Counted from the first letter of the stretch, positions 34,337 to 45,502 are shown. The stretch: 64,000 nucleotides of DNA from an uncultured Lachnospiraceae bacterium (GCA_949948735.1 CATLGV010000007.1:1-64000); one strand, 5' to 3'. Notes: generated by a model from the letters alone, not told the origin. Numbers and translations are program-made.

Positions 34337-35650
34337 CTAGTCATTCAAAAAGCCCTTATAATTGCGTACCAGCATTTTGGATTCAATCTGCTTCATGGTC
34401 TCAAGAATAACGCTTACAATAATGATTAAGCTTGTTCCGCCAAAGGAAACGGAAGCATTAAATACACCGTTAAAGAAGAACGGTACTACCGCAATGATGA
34501 CAAGGCCGACCGCACCGATAAAAATAATGGCGTTCAATACCTTGTTCAGGTAGTCGCTGGTGGGCTTACCGGGACGAATCCCCGGAATAAAGCCGCCCTG
34601 CTTCTTCATATTATTCGCAATCTCCAACGGGTTAAAGGTCAACGACGTATAAAAATACGCGAAAAATACGGTTAATACGATATAAACCAAAAGGCCAATC
34701 GAATAAATCAGCTGATTCGGATTACACCAGTTGTCCTGATTCAGACCGTTCAAAATCTGACGCCAGACTCCTGTCCCGTTATATCGGAGCAGTGTCGAAA
34801 CAATAATCGGCAGCTGCATCAGGGAGGAGGCAAAGATAATCGGAATAACTCCCGCCGTATTCACCTTCAGCGGCAGATGGGTCATCTGCCCGCCTACCAT
34901 TTTATTTCCCTGGATTTTTTTTGCATACTGAACGGGAATCTTGCGGACGCCGCTGTTTAACACAACAACGAAAACGATCATCGCCAGCACGATAACAATA
35001 ATCACACATGCCGCCACCACTGCAAGCGGAATGGATTTTCCCTTGACAAACTGGTCGTAAAGCTTTCCAAAATCATCCGGCAGACGGGAAATAATGTTGA
35101 TCACAAGTACAATGGAAATACCGTTGCCGACACCCTTCTCCGTGATGCGCTCGCCAATCCACATCAGGAACGCACTGCCCGCTGTCAGCGCAGCCACAAC
35201 TGTTACGACGTTTAAAACATTGTATGCCCTCAGCAGTCCCTGATTGCCAAATCCAATCGCCATCGCCGTGCTCTCAATCAGGGCAAGCGCAATGGTGACA
35301 TAGCGCGTAATGGAGGCAATCTTTTTACGTCCGTCCTCTCCATCCTTCTGCATTTCCTCCAGCTTCGGAATCGCGATTGTCAAAAGCTGCATGATAATGG
35401 ATGAAGTAATATACGGTGTGATATTTAACGCAAATACGGACATACGCTCAAAGGAGCCGCCCGTAAACGCGTCAAAGAAGTTGAACGCACCGCCTGTCTG
35501 CGCCTGAAACCATCTCGAAAACTCCTCGCTGTTCACGCCCGGAACGGGAAGCTGACAGCCAAAACGGATAATAATCAGCATGAAGAACGTGAATATAAGT
35601 CCTGATCTGATTTCCTTAATTTTAAACGCATTTTTTAAGGTTGTAATCAT
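34337..35650 (-). CDS. secY: Sec translocase channel subunit SecY
   Basis: 437 residues with ten membrane segments (for example 17-37, 70-90, 112-135, 145-170 and 210-235). Conserved blocks are GCQLPVPGVN, NITPYITSSIIMQLL, NGISIVLVINI and GGFIPGIRPGKPT. It forms the protein-conducting channel with SecE and SecG. Start and rplO stop share a base (TAATG). Confidence 0.98.
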   Translation of the reverse strand: MITTLKNAFKIKEIRSGLIFTFFMLIIIRFGCQLPVPGVNSEEFSRWFQAQTGGAFNFFDAFTGGSFERMSVFALNITPYITSSIIMQLLTIAIPKLEEMQKDGEDGRKKIASITRYVTIALALIESTAMAIGFGNQGLLRAYNVLNVVTVVAALTAGSAFLMWIGERITEKGVGNGISIVLVINIISRLPDDFGKLYDQFVKGKSIPLAVVAACVIIVIVLAMIVFVVVLNSGVRKIPVQYAKKIQGNKMVGGQMTHLPLKVNTAGVIPIIFASSLMQLPIIVSTLLRYNGTGVWRQILNGLNQDNWCNPNQLIYSIGLLVYIVLTVFFAYFYTSLTFNPLEIANNMKKQGGFIPGIRPGKPTSDYLNKVLNAIIFIGAVGLVIIAVVPFFFNGVFNASVSFGGTSLIIIVSVILETMKQIESKMLVRNYKGFLND

Positions 35651-36102
35651 TAAATCACCTCTGCTGTTCCACCAAGTGACTCAATCTTCTCCTTTGCGGA
35701 TGCGCTGAATGCGTTTGCCTGAACATTGAGCTTCTTGGTTAATTCTCCTCTACCCAAAATCTTAACTCCGTCTCTAGGGTTTTTAACGATTCCAGCTTCA
35801 ATTAAAGACTCTACTGAAATAGTAGCTCCATCCTCGAATTTTTCTAATGCTTCAAGATTAACAATAACGATTTCCTTCGTGTTTCTGTTTGTGAAACCTC
35901 TCTTGGGAATACGTCTGTACAAAGGCATCTGACCGCCCTCAAAGCCTATTCTCGGTGCTCCGGAACGTGCCTTCTGTCCCTTATGCCCCTTACCGGCAGT
36001 CTTGCCGTTTCCTGAACCATGTCCACGGCCTCTTCTAAAATTACCGCTTTGTTTTGAGCCTTCGGCAGGCTTTAAATTCGATAATTCCAATGAGTTGCTC
36101 AT
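35650..36102 (-). CDS. rplO: 50S ribosomal protein L15
   Basis: 150 residues. The glycine- and arginine-rich N-terminus [18 protein letters not shown] and [18 protein letters not shown] are diagnostic; the C-terminal ALEKFEDG...[11 protein letters not shown] domain is complete. AAGGAGG lies 9 bp before the ATG. It couples to secY. Confidence 0.98.
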   Translation of the reverse strand: MSNSLELSNLKPAEGSKQSGNFRRGRGHGSGNGKTAGKGHKGQKARSGAPRIGFEGGQMPLYRRIPKRGFTNRNTKEIVIVNLEALEKFEDGATISVESLIEAGIVKNPRDGVKILGRGELTKKLNVQANAFSASAKEKIESLGGTAEVI

Positions 36103-36116
36103 CTCCTGACACCTCC

Positions 36117-36302
36117 TTATTCTGCTTCTTCCACTTTTACCAAGTGATTTACCTTACGAATCATGCCTCTGGTTGCATCATTATCCGGAAGCTCAACTGT
36201 CTTATGCAGCTTTGTCAAGCCCATTGCTTCCACCGTCGCCTTGTTCTTAGGAACCGCACCGATTGTTGATCTCACCAAAGTAACCTTTAATGTCTTTGCC
36301 AT
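36117..36302 (-). CDS. rpmD: 50S ribosomal protein L30
   Basis: 61 residues ([34 protein letters not shown]-type end). The start at 36302 follows AAAGGAG; the longer frame from 36365 runs into rpsE. Normal position between rpsE and rplO. Confidence 0.96.
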   Translation of the reverse strand: MAKTLKVTLVRSTIGAVPKNKATVEAMGLTKLHKTVELPDNDATRGMIRKVNHLVKVEEAE

Positions 36303-36333
36303 CTTAACTTGCTCCTTTCCCAGACCTGCGCCT

Positions 36334-36843
36334 TTACGCCATAACCTCTTCAACAGACTTGCCACGGTTTGCCGCTACCTCTTCCGGTGTCTTTAACTGT
36401 GAAAGACCCGCGATTGTGGAAAGTACAACGTTCTGCTTATTATTGGAGCCCAAAGACTTTGTTCTGATGTTCTTAATCCCTGCAAGCTCACAAACAATAC
36501 GTGCAGGACCGCCCGCGATGATACCGGTACCTTCGGGAGCCTTCTTCAGCAAAACGCTGGAAGAGCCGTATTTGCCTGTGATGTCATGTGTAATGGAATT
36601 GCTCTCATCCATCGCAACCTTTACAAGTTTTTTCATTGCGTCTTCCTTGCCCTTACGAATAGCTTCCGGGATTTCTATGGCCTTTCCAAGGCCCGCGCCT
36701 ACATGGCCATTACCGTCGCCCACTACTACCAAAGCGGTAAAACGCATGTTACGTCCACCTTTAACAGTCTTGGTTACACGCTTAATTGCAACAACCTTAT
36801 CTGTTAATTCAAGCTGACTAGCATCAATGATTGTACGTTTCAT
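36334..36843 (-). CDS. rpsE: 30S ribosomal protein S5
   Basis: 169 residues with the double-stranded RNA-binding-like N-terminal domain ([23 protein letters not shown]) and the conserved [15 protein letters not shown] and [16 protein letters not shown]. It lies at the mRNA entry site and affects fidelity. GGAAGGGAG lies upstream of the ATG. Confidence 0.98.
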   Translation of the reverse strand: MKRTIIDASQLELTDKVVAIKRVTKTVKGGRNMRFTALVVVGDGNGHVGAGLGKAIEIPEAIRKGKEDAMKKLVKVAMDESNSITHDITGKYGSSSVLLKKAPEGTGIIAGGPARIVCELAGIKNIRTKSLGSNNKQNVVLSTIAGLSQLKTPEEVAANRGKSVEEVMA

Positions 36844-36859
36844 GTGATTTTCTCCCTTC

Positions 36860-37228
36860 CTAGAATACTAAGCCAGCTTCTCTTGCTGCCTCAGCCAAAG
36901 CTTCGATTTTTCCATGGTATAAAAAGCCGCCTCTGTCGAAAACCACTTCTGTAATACCCTTATCCATCGCTCTCTTCGCAATGACTTTTCCTAAATGCGC
37001 CGCTGCCGCAACATCATTTGTCTTATCCAGCTCAGCCTTTACCTCTTTCTCTACGGTAGACGCTGCCACTAATGTATTTCCGACTGTATCATCAATAATT
37101 TGAGCATACATATGATTATTGCTTCTGAATACTGCTAAACGCGGTCTTGCAGCAGTACCGCTGAAACGGTTACGTATTCTCATGTGTTTCTTTTTACGAA
37201 CTTCTGTTCTTGATTTCTTACTAACCAT
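36860..37228 (-). CDS. rplR: 50S ribosomal protein L18
   Basis: 122 residues ([58 protein letters not shown]). It binds 5S rRNA with L5. It lies 16 bp upstream of rpsE in the spc operon. Confidence 0.98.
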   Translation of the reverse strand: MVSKKSRTEVRKKKHMRIRNRFSGTAARPRLAVFRSNNHMYAQIIDDTVGNTLVAASTVEKEVKAELDKTNDVAAAAHLGKVIAKRAMDKGITEVVFDRGGFLYHGKIEALAEAAREAGLVF

Positions 37229-37246
37229 TTTTTACGCCCTCCTTAT

Positions 37247-37789
37247 TTACTTCTTACCAGTCTTACCGACTTTACGTCTGATCGTCTCATCAGCGTACTT
37301 GATACCCTTGCCCTTATACGGCTCCGGCCTTCTCTTATCCCTGATCTCAGCCGCAAACTGGCCTACCTTTTCTTTATCGATACCCTTAACAAGGATGATG
37401 TTCGTACCTTCAACAACGGTCTCGATTCCTTCCGGATCCATCATCTCAACCGGGTGAGAATATCCTAAAGACAATGTCAATTTTTTTCCGGATTTTGCTG
37501 CTCTGTAACCTACGCCGTTTACCTCGAGCTTCTTCTCATAGCCTGTCGTTACACCGACAACCATATTATTTACCAATGTTCTTGTAAGACCATGCAGAGA
37601 CTTCATCTTCTTCAGGTCGTTCGGTCTGGAAACCGTTATCTCTGCGCCCTCAACCTTAATCTCCATCTCTGAGGGCAACACTCTCTCAAGCGTCCCCTTA
37701 GGACCTTTTACAGTCACTTTATTATTTTCTGCAACCTCTACGGTAACTCCCGCAGGAATCGCGATTGGCATTCTTCCTATACGTGACAT
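37247..37789 (-). CDS. rplF: 50S ribosomal protein L6
   Basis: 180 residues made of two L6 repeats ([33 protein letters not shown]) with the C-terminal [13 protein letters not shown] motif at the GTPase-associated centre. The start at 37789 follows GGAGG; a start at 37810 is unsupported. Confidence 0.98.
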   Translation of the reverse strand: MSRIGRMPIAIPAGVTVEVAENNKVTVKGPKGTLERVLPSEMEIKVEGAEITVSRPNDLKKMKSLHGLTRTLVNNMVVGVTTGYEKKLEVNGVGYRAAKSGKKLTLSLGYSHPVEMMDPEGIETVVEGTNIILVKGIDKEKVGQFAAEIRDKRRPEPYKGKGIKYADETIRRKVGKTGKK

Positions 37790-37941
37790 GCCCGTACCTC
37801 CTATAATCATTTATTATTTCAATTCTGCTTCCGCTCGAAAACCGAATGCATTGCATTCGCCGCAGCTGCGCTGCTCCTTGTTTTCTCGCTGTCTGTCGCA
37901 TAAAATCAAATACTTCGCTGCGCTCGTGCCTGATTTTATTG
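37790..37941 (-). other. rpsH-rplF spacer with hairpin
   Basis: 152 bp without a gene in an otherwise tightly packed operon. A 9-bp stem, ATAAAATCA (37900-37908) and TGATTTTAT (37931-37939), encloses a GC-rich loop immediately after the rpsH stop. It could be a processing or regulatory hairpin. Confidence 0.5.
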
Positions 37942-38343
37942 CTACCAGACAAATGCCAACACTTCGCCGCCAACCTGAAGCTTTCTCGCCTCTTTGTCGG
38001 TGATAACGCCCTGATTGGTAGAGATAATCGCAATACCAAGTCCGCCAAGAACCTTCGGCAGTTCATCCTTGCCTGCATAAATACGCAGACCCGGCTTGGA
38101 AATCCTCTTCAGGCCTGTAATAATTCTCTCGTTCTTATCTGCACCATATTTTAATGTAATGTGAATCGTCTTAAACGCGCCGTCCTCTAAAACGTCAAAG
38201 CTCTTAATATATCCCTCATCCAACAAAATCTGCGCAATCGCAAGCTTCATCTTTGACGCAGGAATATCTACTGTATCATGCTTTGCAGTATTGGCATTAC
38301 GGATTCTTGTAAGCATATCTGCAATCGGATCACTCATTGTCAT
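37942..38343 (-). CDS. rpsH: 30S ribosomal protein S8
   Basis: 133 residues ([64 protein letters not shown]). It is a core 16S binder and, in E. coli, the spc-operon repressor. AAGGAGG lies before the ATG. Confidence 0.98.
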   Translation of the reverse strand: MTMSDPIADMLTRIRNANTAKHDTVDIPASKMKLAIAQILLDEGYIKSFDVLEDGAFKTIHITLKYGADKNERIITGLKRISKPGLRIYAGKDELPKVLGGLGIAIISTNQGVITDKEARKLQVGGEVLAFVW

Positions 38344-38370
38344 TTCAGTTTCCTCCTTAATTCGGTTTTT

Positions 38371-38556
38371 TTACCAGCTTGCTTTCTTTACACCGGGAAT
38401 CTGACCCTTGTATGCCAACTCGCGGAAGCATATTCTGCAAACTCCGTATTTTCTCAAGTAAGCATGCGGACGGCCACAAATTCTGCAACGATTGTATTCC
38501 CGTGTCGAAAACTTAGGATTGCGCTGCTGTTTGATTTTCATTGCTGTTTTAGCCAT
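38371..38556 (-). CDS. rpsZ: 30S ribosomal protein S14, type Z
   Basis: 61 residues, the short zinc-binding form: CRICG and CRICF pairs and the C-terminal [16 protein letters not shown] precedes the start. Usual place between rplE and rpsH. Confidence 0.97.
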   Translation of the reverse strand: MAKTAMKIKQQRNPKFSTREYNRCRICGRPHAYLRKYGVCRICFRELAYKGQIPGVKKASW

Positions 38557-38574
38557 GAGAATTTACCTCCTTCA

Positions 38575-39114
38575 TTATCTGGCGAAGGGCATGTTGAACT
38601 GTGTCAGCAGCTCACGTGCTTCTTCATCTGTCTTAGCCGTTGTTACGAAAATGACATCCATACCTCTTACCTTGTCGACCTTGTCATACTCGATTTCAGG
38701 GAAAATAATCTGTTCCCTGATACCCAGCGCATAGTTGCCTCTGCCGTCGAACGCGTTCGGATTTACACCTCTGAAGTCACGTACACGGGGAAGCGCAAGG
38801 TTTACAAGCCGGTCCAGAAACTCATACATTCTCTCACCGCGAAGCGTTACCTTACATCCGATTGCCATACCCTCACGAATTTTGAAGTTTGCGACAGCCT
38901 TCTTCGCCTTTGTCGTAACTGCCTTCTGTCCGGTAATCGTCTCAAGATCCCTGACAGCGGACTCTAATGCCTTGGCGTTGTCTTTCGCTTCACCTACGCC
39001 CATGTTGATAACAATCTTATCAAGCTTGGGAACTTCCATGATATTCTTATATCCAAACTTCTTGATCATAGCGTCTACGATCTCGTTTTTATATATATCT
39101 TTCAGTCTACTCAC
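38575..39114 (-). CDS. rplE: 50S ribosomal protein L5
   Basis: 179 residues ([49 protein letters not shown]-type block, [18 protein letters not shown]). It binds 5S rRNA and contacts P-site tRNA. It lies 23 bp after rplX. Confidence 0.98.
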   Translation of the reverse strand: MSRLKDIYKNEIVDAMIKKFGYKNIMEVPKLDKIVINMGVGEAKDNAKALESAVRDLETITGQKAVTTKAKKAVANFKIREGMAIGCKVTLRGERMYEFLDRLVNLALPRVRDFRGVNPNAFDGRGNYALGIREQIIFPEIEYDKVDKVRGMDVIFVTTAKTDEEARELLTQFNMPFAR

Positions 39115-39137
39115 CAGTCTAGACCTCCTTCCTAGAA

Positions 39138-39443
39138 TTAATCAATCACTTCACCAGTTGTCTTTGCGAAACGTACCTTCTTATCCCCATCCATCTTAAA
39201 GCCCACGCGGGTCGCTTTACCCTTATGGAGATACATTACGTTCGAAACATCAATCGGAGCCTCTTTCTGGATAATGCCGCCGTTCTGGTTTGCCGCGGAG
39301 GGCTTTGCATGCTTTGTAACAATATTCACGCCTTCAACCAAAACCTTGGACTTCTTCGTATCAACAGACAAAACCTTGCCTTCCTTGTCTTTATCCTTGC
39401 CGGCGATAACCTTTACCGTATCGCCCTTCTTAATCTTTAACAT
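39138..39443 (-). CDS. rplX: 50S ribosomal protein L24
   Basis: 101 residues with a KOW motif ([23 protein letters not shown]). The start was set at ATG 39443, 8 bp after GGAGG; the GTG at 39452 overlaps that binding site. An assembly-initiator protein near the exit tunnel. Confidence 0.97.
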   Translation of the reverse strand: MLKIKKGDTVKVIAGKDKDKEGKVLSVDTKKSKVLVEGVNIVTKHAKPSAANQNGGIIQKEAPIDVSNVMYLHKGKATRVGFKMDGDKKVRFAKTTGEVID

Positions 39444-39456
39444 CCTTGGCACCTCC

Positions 39457-39825
39457 TTATAATACTTCGGGAGCTAAGGAAACAATCTTCATAAACTGTT
39501 TCTCACGAAGCTCTCTTGCTACTGGCCCAAAAATACGTGTCCCTCTCGGAGTTTTGTCATCCTTGATGATAACAGCAGCATTTTCATCAAATTTAATATA
39601 AGAACCGTCCTTGCGACGGGCGCCCTTTACGGTACGTACAACCACAGCTTTTACTACATCGCCTTTTTTTACAACGCCGCCTGGTGTTGCATCTTTAACG
39701 CTGGCAACAATCACATCGCCAATATTGGCATATCTTCTTGTAGAACCGCCCATAACCCTGATGCAAAGTAACTCTTTCGCACCGGTATTATCAGCGACTT
39801 TGAGTCTGCTTTCCTGTTGTATCAT
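39457..39825 (-). CDS. rplN: 50S ribosomal protein L14
   Basis: 122 residues ([51 protein letters not shown]). It lies at the subunit interface, where it forms inter-subunit bridges. It is 13 bp upstream of rplX. Confidence 0.98.
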   Translation of the reverse strand: MIQQESRLKVADNTGAKELLCIRVMGGSTRRYANIGDVIVASVKDATPGGVVKKGDVVKAVVVRTVKGARRKDGSYIKFDENAAVIIKDDKTPRGTRIFGPVARELREKQFMKIVSLAPEVL

Positions 39826-39865
39826 GCTTATTCTCCTTCCAAACCACAGATGCTGTGATTTAACT

Positions 39866-40126
39866 TTATTTTACTCTTTCGACAATTTCTACAAGTCTCC
39901 ATCTCTTATCCTTCGATAAAGGTCTTGTTTCCATTACTTTTACTGTATCGCCAATGTTGCACTCATTATTCTCGTCATGCGCCTTCAGCTTATAGGTTCT
40001 CTTAACGATCTTCCCGTAAAGAGGATGCTTTACATGATCTTCAACAGCAACTACGATAGTTTTCTGCATTTTGTTGCTAACAACCTTGCCTGTACGTGTT
40101 TTTCTCAGATTTCTTTCCACGACCAC
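39866..40126 (-). CDS. rpsQ: 30S ribosomal protein S17
   Basis: 86 residues, an OB-fold protein ([58 protein letters not shown]). It binds 16S helix 11. It lies 7 bp after rpmC. Confidence 0.97.
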   Translation of the reverse strand: MVVERNLRKTRTGKVVSNKMQKTIVVAVEDHVKHPLYGKIVKRTYKLKAHDENNECNIGDTVKVMETRPLSKDKRWRLVEIVERVK

Positions 40127-40133
40127 TTTCCTC

Positions 40134-40343
40134 CTACTCTACGTTTTTAAGATTTGCAGTTATAACAGTCTGAATCCTGGCGATGTTCTTTCTGACCTCT
40201 TTAATTCTTGCTGTGTTCTCTAACTGATTCGTTGCGTTCTGAAATCTCAAATTGAAAAGTTCTTTCTTTGCAGCTACTAATTCCTGTGATAATTCTGCAG
40301 CTGATTTGGTCTTTAAATCTTCTACATACTTATTAGTTTTCAT
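40134..40343 (-). CDS. rpmC: 50S ribosomal protein L29
   Basis: 69 residues, a helical hairpin ([52 protein letters not shown]). It docks chaperones at the tunnel exit. Its start overlaps the end of rplP by 11 bp. Confidence 0.97.
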   Translation of the reverse strand: MKTNKYVEDLKTKSAAELSQELVAAKKELFNLRFQNATNQLENTARIKEVRKNIARIQTVITANLKNVE

Positions 40344-40770
40344 TTACTGCACCGCCTTCCAAATCTGCTTTAGAAACGATCTTACATTTACAAGGAAGCT
40401 TGTGTGTTGCAAGACGTAACGCTTCTTTTGCGACATCCTCAGCGACTCCGCTGATCTCAAACATTACACGACCGGGCTTTACTACCGCTACCCAATACTC
40501 CAATGTTCCCTTACCGGAACCCATACGAGTCTCTGCAGGCTTTGCCGTAACCGGCTTATCCGGGAAAATCTTGATCCAGACTTTACCGCCACGCTTGATG
40601 TGACGTGTCATTGCAATACGGGCTGCCTCTATCTGATTCGACTTAATCCAGCAAGGCTCCAGCGCTATAATACCATATTCACCGTAGGTGATGGTATTGC
40701 CTCTCTGAGCCTTACCTCTCATTGTACCGCGAAACTGTTTACGACGCTTTACTCTCTTTGGCATTAACAT
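40333..40770 (-). CDS. rplP: 50S ribosomal protein L16
   Basis: 145 residues ([49 protein letters not shown]-type loop seen as [16 protein letters not shown]). It contacts the A-site tRNA elbow. The start shares a base with the rpsC stop (TAATG). Confidence 0.98.
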   Translation of the reverse strand: MLMPKRVKRRKQFRGTMRGKAQRGNTITYGEYGIIALEPCWIKSNQIEAARIAMTRHIKRGGKVWIKIFPDKPVTAKPAETRMGSGKGTLEYWVAVVKPGRVMFEISGVAEDVAKEALRLATHKLPCKCKIVSKADLEGGAVNEN

Positions 40771-41426
40771 TATTTATCGCTCCCTTCCTTGTTTCCTTTA
40801 GTAGGAAGTACTTCGCCCTTGTAGACCCAAACCTTCACGCCAATCTTGCCGTAGGTGGTGTCTGCTTCTGCGAAACCATAATCAATATCTGCTCTCAATG
40901 TCTGAAGAGGGATTGTTCCCTCGCTGTAGAACTCCGTACGAGCCATATCCGCACCGCCAAGACGTCCCGAAACAGCCGTCTTCACGCCAAGCGCACCGGA
41001 CTTCATGGTTCTGCCCATGCAGGACTTCATCGCACGTCTGAAGGATACACGGTTCTCAAGCTGCTGCGCGATGTTTTCCGCTACGAGCTGCGCATCCCGG
41101 TCAGGTCTCTTGATTTCCTTAATATCAACAAGAACGTTCTTCCCTGTTAATTTCTGAAGCTCTTTCTTTGTTACTTCGATTTCCGCACCGCCCTTACCGA
41201 TGACAACACCGGGCTTTGCCGTAAAGACAACTACCTTTACCCGGTCAGCCGCTCTCTCGATTTCGATTTTGGAAATACCGGCATTAAACAGCTTTTTCTT
41301 TAAAAACTTTCTGATATTGTAATCTTCTACCAAGTAATCAGCAAACTCAGCATCCGCATACCATTTTGAATCCCAATCTTTAATAACACCGACTCTCAGT
41401 CCATGAGGATTAACCTTCTGTCCCAT
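40770..41426 (-). CDS. rpsC: 30S ribosomal protein S3
   Basis: 218 residues: [20 protein letters not shown], a KH domain with [15 protein letters not shown], and the C-terminal domain ending in [13 protein letters not shown]. It has mRNA helicase activity at the entry tunnel with S4 and S5. The start at 41426 follows AGGAGG; the frame opening at 41456 overlaps rplV. Confidence 0.98.
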   Translation of the reverse strand: MGQKVNPHGLRVGVIKDWDSKWYADAEFADYLVEDYNIRKFLKKKLFNAGISKIEIERAADRVKVVVFTAKPGVVIGKGGAEIEVTKKELQKLTGKNVLVDIKEIKRPDRDAQLVAENIAQQLENRVSFRRAMKSCMGRTMKSGALGVKTAVSGRLGGADMARTEFYSEGTIPLQTLRADIDYGFAEADTTYGKIGVKVWVYKGEVLPTKGNKEGSDK

Positions 41427-41436
41427 CTTCTTCCTC

Positions 41437-41832
41437 CTATCTCTCATCCAGCACAATTGTAATGTGGCTCATTCTCTTCTCGATTCTATAAGCTCTGCCC
41501 TGTGCTCTGGGTCTTACTCTCTTCATTGTAGGTCCCTTATTTGCATAACACTCTGCAATGTACAGGTTCTCCGCGTTCATACCGTTGTTGTTCTCGGCAT
41601 TCGCAATCGCGGACTGCAGAAGCTTCTTGATGATGCTGGAAGCATACCGGGGGCTGTACTCCAGAATACCCAACGCGGACTGCACATCCTTCCCTCTGAT
41701 GGCATCTAAGACAAAGCAAGCCTTCTGAACGGACACTCTGGCATAAGAGAGCTTTGCTGACGGTCTGGTTTCTCTATTTTCTGCGTTTCTTTTTCTTTTA
41801 TAACTTGTTCTGCTATATTTTTCCTTCGCCAT
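41437..41832 (-). CDS. rplV: 50S ribosomal protein L22
   Basis: 131 residues, slightly long, with a basic N-terminus ([20 protein letters not shown]) before the core [20 protein letters not shown]; the hairpin reaching the exit tunnel is seen as [20 protein letters not shown]. The start at 41832 follows AAAGGAGG. Confidence 0.97.
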   Translation of the reverse strand: MAKEKYSRTSYKRKRNAENRETRPSAKLSYARVSVQKACFVLDAIRGKDVQSALGILEYSPRYASSIIKKLLQSAIANAENNNGMNAENLYIAECYANKGPTMKRVRPRAQGRAYRIEKRMSHITIVLDER

Positions 41833-41854
41833 GGTTGAACCTCCTTTCAACTAA

Positions 41855-42136
41855 TTATCTTACCTTTGATTTCTTTTCGTCCTTACCATGTCCTCTGTAA
41901 GTTCTGGTTGCAACGAATTCACCAAGCTTATGTCCAACCATATCCTCTGTTACATATACGGGAACATGCTTCCTGCCGTCATGCACTGCAAATGTATGGC
42001 CTACAAATGCAGGGAAAATGGTCGAACGACGGGACCATGTTTTGATTACTGTTTTATTTCCTGACGCATTCATTGCATCCACCTTCTTTAACAGGCTTGC
42101 ATCTGCGAAAGGGCCCTTCTTTAATGATCTAGCCAT
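41855..42136 (-). CDS. rpsS: 30S ribosomal protein S19
   Basis: 93 residues ([60 protein letters not shown]). It is a 30S head protein paired with S13. The start at 42136 follows AAGGAGG. Confidence 0.98.
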   Translation of the reverse strand: MARSLKKGPFADASLLKKVDAMNASGNKTVIKTWSRRSTIFPAFVGHTFAVHDGRKHVPVYVTEDMVGHKLGEFVATRTYRGHGKDEKKSKVR

Positions 42137-42179
42137 TGGGTAATTCCTCCTTATCTTCAACGATTATTTCATAGCCGAG

Positions 42180-43019
42180 CTATTTCATAGCTTTCCCATC
42201 TCTTCTTCTCACGATAAGCTTGTCAGAAGCCTTGCGCCTTCTGGTCTTCAGGCCAAGTGCAGGCTTACCCCAGGGTGTAGACGGGCCGGGACGTCCGATG
42301 CCGGTCTTGCCCTCGCCGCCGCCGTGCGGATGGTCATTCGGGTTCATAACAGAACCGCGGACAGTCGGCCGGATACCCATATGACGTTTCCGTCCTGCTT
42401 TACCGATTTTGATAAGGTTGTGATCCCCGTTTCCTACAACGCCGATAGACGCTCTGCATACGATGGGAACCATTCTCATTTCGCCGGAAGGAAGTCTGAG
42501 CGTCGCGTACTTGCCTTCCTTTGCCATCAGCTGCGCGCTGTTTCCCGCGGAACGTACAAGCTGTCCGCCCTTGCCCGGATACAGTTCAACATTGTGCACG
42601 TTGGTACCAACCGGAATCTCGGAAAGCGGCAGGCAGTTTCCTACTCTGACCTCTGCATTGGGTCCGTTCATAATCTTCATCCCGTCTGTCAGGCCTTCCG
42701 GAGCGAGGATATATGCCTTCTCGCCGTCCTCATAGCAAATCAGCGCGATATTTGCGGATCTGTTCGGATCATACTCGATGCCGATAACCTTTGCCGCAAT
42801 ATCATCCTTCTTTCTCTTGAAATCAATAATTCTGTATTTCTGTCTGTTGCCGCCGCCGTGATGACGAACGGTAATCTTTCCCTGATTGTTACGTCCGGAA
42901 TGCTTCTTCTTGGATACGCAGAGCGACTTTTCCGGAGTCGTCTTTGTAATCTCAGAGAAATCAGATCCGGTCATATTTCTTCTGGAAGGTGTATATGGGT
43001 TATATGTCTTAATTCCCAT
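42180..43019 (-). CDS. rplB: 50S ribosomal protein L2
   Basis: 279 residues, complete. N-terminal [19 protein letters not shown], an OB fold, an SH3-like domain and the C-terminal peptidyl-transferase region [27 protein letters not shown] lies before the ATG. It lies 43 bp upstream of rpsS. Confidence 0.98.
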   Translation of the reverse strand: MGIKTYNPYTPSRRNMTGSDFSEITKTTPEKSLCVSKKKHSGRNNQGKITVRHHGGGNRQKYRIIDFKRKKDDIAAKVIGIEYDPNRSANIALICYEDGEKAYILAPEGLTDGMKIMNGPNAEVRVGNCLPLSEIPVGTNVHNVELYPGKGGQLVRSAGNSAQLMAKEGKYATLRLPSGEMRMVPIVCRASIGVVGNGDHNLIKIGKAGRKRHMGIRPTVRGSVMNPNDHPHGGGEGKTGIGRPGPSTPWGKPALGLKTRRRKASDKLIVRRRDGKAMK

Positions 43020-43081
43020 GGTTATTTCTCCTTTTCTTCTTATTTATTATCACACTTGTCTGTGTATAGTTCCCGGTCGGC

Positions 43082-43381
43082 TTACAGGCCGGAGAAAATC
43101 TCAATATCCTTGCTGTCCTCGGTCAGCTGTACGACTGCCTTCTTTGTCTTGGCCGTCTTGCCGACTACCATGCCGCGTCTTCTCTTCTTACCGTCCATAT
43201 TGATGGTGTTGACCCGCTTTACCTTGGCCCCCTCAAACATCTTTTCAACGGCTTCCTTAATCTGAGACTTGTTCGCCTCTGTATGCACTAAAAATGTATA
43301 CTTCTTCTCGCCCATGCCGGCCATACTCTTTTCCGTAACCACCGGTTTGAGGATTACGTCATAATACTTGATATCTGCCAT
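43082..43381 (-). CDS. rplW: 50S ribosomal protein L23
   Basis: 99 residues ([53 protein letters not shown]). It forms the docking site for trigger factor and SRP at the tunnel exit. The start shares a base with the rplD stop. Confidence 0.98.
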   Translation of the reverse strand: MADIKYYDVILKPVVTEKSMAGMGEKKYTFLVHTEANKSQIKEAVEKMFEGAKVKRVNTINMDGKKRRRGMVVGKTAKTKKAVVQLTEDSKDIEIFSGL

Positions 43382-44001
43382 TATGCATACACCTCCTCAA
43401 TCGTCTTAACGGCATCCTTTGTCAGGATTACAGTGCCGCCCTTCATTACATCATAGACATTTATTGTGTTGGTCAACGCTGTCTGTACGTTGGGAAGGTT
43501 CCTTGCGGACTTGATTACGTTCTCATCCTTCTCTCCCAGAACAACATAAGCCTTTGCCACATTTAAATTGTCCATAACCGTCTTGAAGTTCTTTGTCTTG
43601 ATCTCGTTAAACTTTAACTCGTCAATCACGATCAGCTTATTTGCCTGAACTCTGCTTGTAAGCGCGGACTTCAACGCCGCTCTCTTTTCCTTTTTATTTA
43701 ACTTGAAAGAATAATCTCTCGGTACCGGCGCGAATACAACGCCGCCGCCGGTCCACTGCGGTGCTCTCGTTGAGCCCTGTCTCGCATGACCGGTCCCCTT
43801 CTGCCTCCAGGGCTTTCTTCCACCGCCGGATACTTCTGAACGGGTCTTCGCCTTCTGAGTACCCTGACGCTTATTTGCAAGCTGCTGAACGACTGCCATG
43901 TGTACGAGGTGTTCGTTTACCTCTACACCAAAGACAGCGTCGCTTAAGTCGATACTCTCAACTTCCTTGCCTTCCATATTATAAACAGATACTTTTGCCA
44001 T
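43381..44001 (-). CDS. rplD: 50S ribosomal protein L4
   Basis: 206 residues. The tunnel-reaching loop [20 protein letters not shown] followed by [20 protein letters not shown] is complete. L4 is the autogenous repressor of the S10 operon in E. coli. It lies between rplC and rplW. Confidence 0.98.
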   Translation of the reverse strand: MAKVSVYNMEGKEVESIDLSDAVFGVEVNEHLVHMAVVQQLANKRQGTQKAKTRSEVSGGGRKPWRQKGTGHARQGSTRAPQWTGGGVVFAPVPRDYSFKLNKKEKRAALKSALTSRVQANKLIVIDELKFNEIKTKNFKTVMDNLNVAKAYVVLGEKDENVIKSARNLPNVQTALTNTINVYDVMKGGTVILTKDAVKTIEEVYA

Positions 44002-44082
44002 CTGTATGGTCCTCCTTTCGCGTGAAACATGTTTTACGCTTTATTTGCAAGCTGCTTTTTCATATCAATGCCAGGCCTCTGT

Positions 44083-44766
44083 TTAAGCCTCTGCTCTGGT
44101 GGTCTCTTTGATTGTTACCAACGCCTTCTTAGGTCCCGGAACGGAGCCCTTGATCAAAAGCAGGTTCTTCTCCGCGTCCACTCTGACAATCTCAAGGTTC
44201 TGAACGGTTACCTTCTCACACCCCATATGTCCCGGCATTCCCTTGCCCTTGAACACGCGGCTCGGCGAAGAGCATGCACCGTTGGAACCCTGATGACGAT
44301 GGAACTTGGAGCCGTGCGCCATCGGACCTCTGTGCTGTCCATGTCTCTTGATCGCGCCCTGGAAGCCTTTTCCCTTGGAAACCGCGGAAGCGTCCACCTT
44401 ATCGCCAACCGCAAAGATATCCGCCTTAATCTCACTGCCAAGCGCGTACTCTTCCGCATTCTCAAGCTTGAACTCTCTCAGAAATCTCTTGGAAGAAACG
44501 CCGGCTTTGTCAAAGTGGCCTTTGAGCGATTTGTTCACGCCGTGTCTGTGGATAATCTCTTTATTTCCCGCCTTGTCTTTATTGACAATCCTGTCCTTCT
44601 TGTCCACAAAGCCTACCTGTACGGCCTTATATCCGTCATTCTCTTCTGTCTTAACCTGTGTCACCACGCAAGGCCCCGCCTGAAGCACGGTTACCGGTAT
44701 CAGGGAGCCGTCCTCATTGAAGATCTGCGTCATTCCGACCTTGGTAGCTAAAATAGCCTTCTTCAT
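44083..44766 (-). CDS. rplC: 50S ribosomal protein L3
   Basis: 227 residues ([60 protein letters not shown]). It is an early 23S assembly protein near the peptidyl-transferase centre. GGAGGTAA precedes the ATG. It lies 71 bp after rpsJ. Confidence 0.98.
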   Translation of the reverse strand: MKKAILATKVGMTQIFNEDGSLIPVTVLQAGPCVVTQVKTEENDGYKAVQVGFVDKKDRIVNKDKAGNKEIIHRHGVNKSLKGHFDKAGVSSKRFLREFKLENAEEYALGSEIKADIFAVGDKVDASAVSKGKGFQGAIKRHGQHRGPMAHGSKFHRHQGSNGACSSPSRVFKGKGMPGHMGCEKVTVQNLEIVRVDAEKNLLLIKGSVPGPKKALVTIKETTRAEA

Positions 44767-44837
44767 TTTCTTACCTCCATTTGTTCTACAGCGGAACGGA
44801 ATGTCTTTTACCTTATTCCGTTCATACTAGTAGGGGT

Positions 44838-45155
44838 TTATTTGTTTTTCATTTTGATATCGATATAAACACCCGCCGGCATCTCCAGTCTCTGCAGCGC
44901 GTCTACAGTCTTCTGTGTCGGTGTGATGATATCAATCAGTCTCTTGTGGGTTCTCTGCTCGAACTGCTCTCTGGAGTCCTTATACTTGTGAACCGCTCTA
45001 AGAATTGTTACGACCTCTTTCTTGGTAGGAAGAGGAACCGGTCCGCTCACCTGTGAACCGTTCTTTTTAACTGTTTCGATGATTTTTTTGGCAGATGCAT
45101 CAACCAGCTGATGATCGTAAGCTTTTAATGTAATTCTCATTACCTGACTTGCCAT
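44838..45155 (-). CDS. rpsJ: 30S ribosomal protein S10 (NusE)
   Basis: 105 residues ([56 protein letters not shown]). It is both a 30S head protein and the NusE antitermination factor. The start at 45155 has GGAGG 11 bp upstream; the internal ATG of MRITLK is an alternative. It is the first gene of the S10 operon. Confidence 0.97.
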   Translation of the reverse strand: MASQVMRITLKAYDHQLVDASAKKIIETVKKNGSQVSGPVPLPTKKEVVTILRAVHKYKDSREQFEQRTHKRLIDIITPTQKTVDALQRLEMPAGVYIDIKMKNK

Positions 45156-45425
45156 AAAAAAAGTCGCCTCCTTTTCGCACTTTTTATTCATAAGTACGAC
45201 AAGCGGTGACTGTACACTCCTCCGTGTGTGTCATGCTGTCCTCATAACGCAAATGCGCACATTTGCTATGCCGCACGCCCCACACGCCGTTCTACCTGCT
45301 GCTGCCGGTAGCGTTCTTACTCTGTACAGTGACTTGTCGCCAGTTTCATAACTTGACATTCGCTCCACGGAAAACCTGCCGTTAAACGGCAGCAACCTCT
45401 CGCTTCATCGCTATCATGCCACAGC
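45156..45425 (-). promoter_or_regulatory. structured 5' leader of the S10 operon
   Basis: About 270 nt of untranslated leader. Seen: CTGCCG/CGGCAG hairpin (45376-45392), a GCAAATG/CATTTGC hairpin (45249-45266), and a long-range pairing of 45323-45339 with 45197-45216 (CGACAAG/CTTGTCG plus the palindrome TGTACA) that closes about 105 nt. S10 leaders are L4-regulated in some bacteria; whether this one is cannot be judged here. Confidence 0.55.
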
Positions 45426-45432
45426 AATTGAT

Positions 45433-45461
45433 AGTATACAGGAAGTTTTGCGAAGATGCAA
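45433..45461 (-). promoter_or_regulatory. promoter of the S10-spc-alpha cluster
   Basis: Minus-strand TTGCAT (45456-45461), 17 bp, TATACT (45433-45438). It lies between the TPR gene and the S10 leader, the only large non-coding gap upstream of rpsJ. Confidence 0.6.
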
Positions 45462-45502
45462 GTATTTTTTGAAAAAATTTCACAAAATTTTTCGGCAGAT
45501 TT

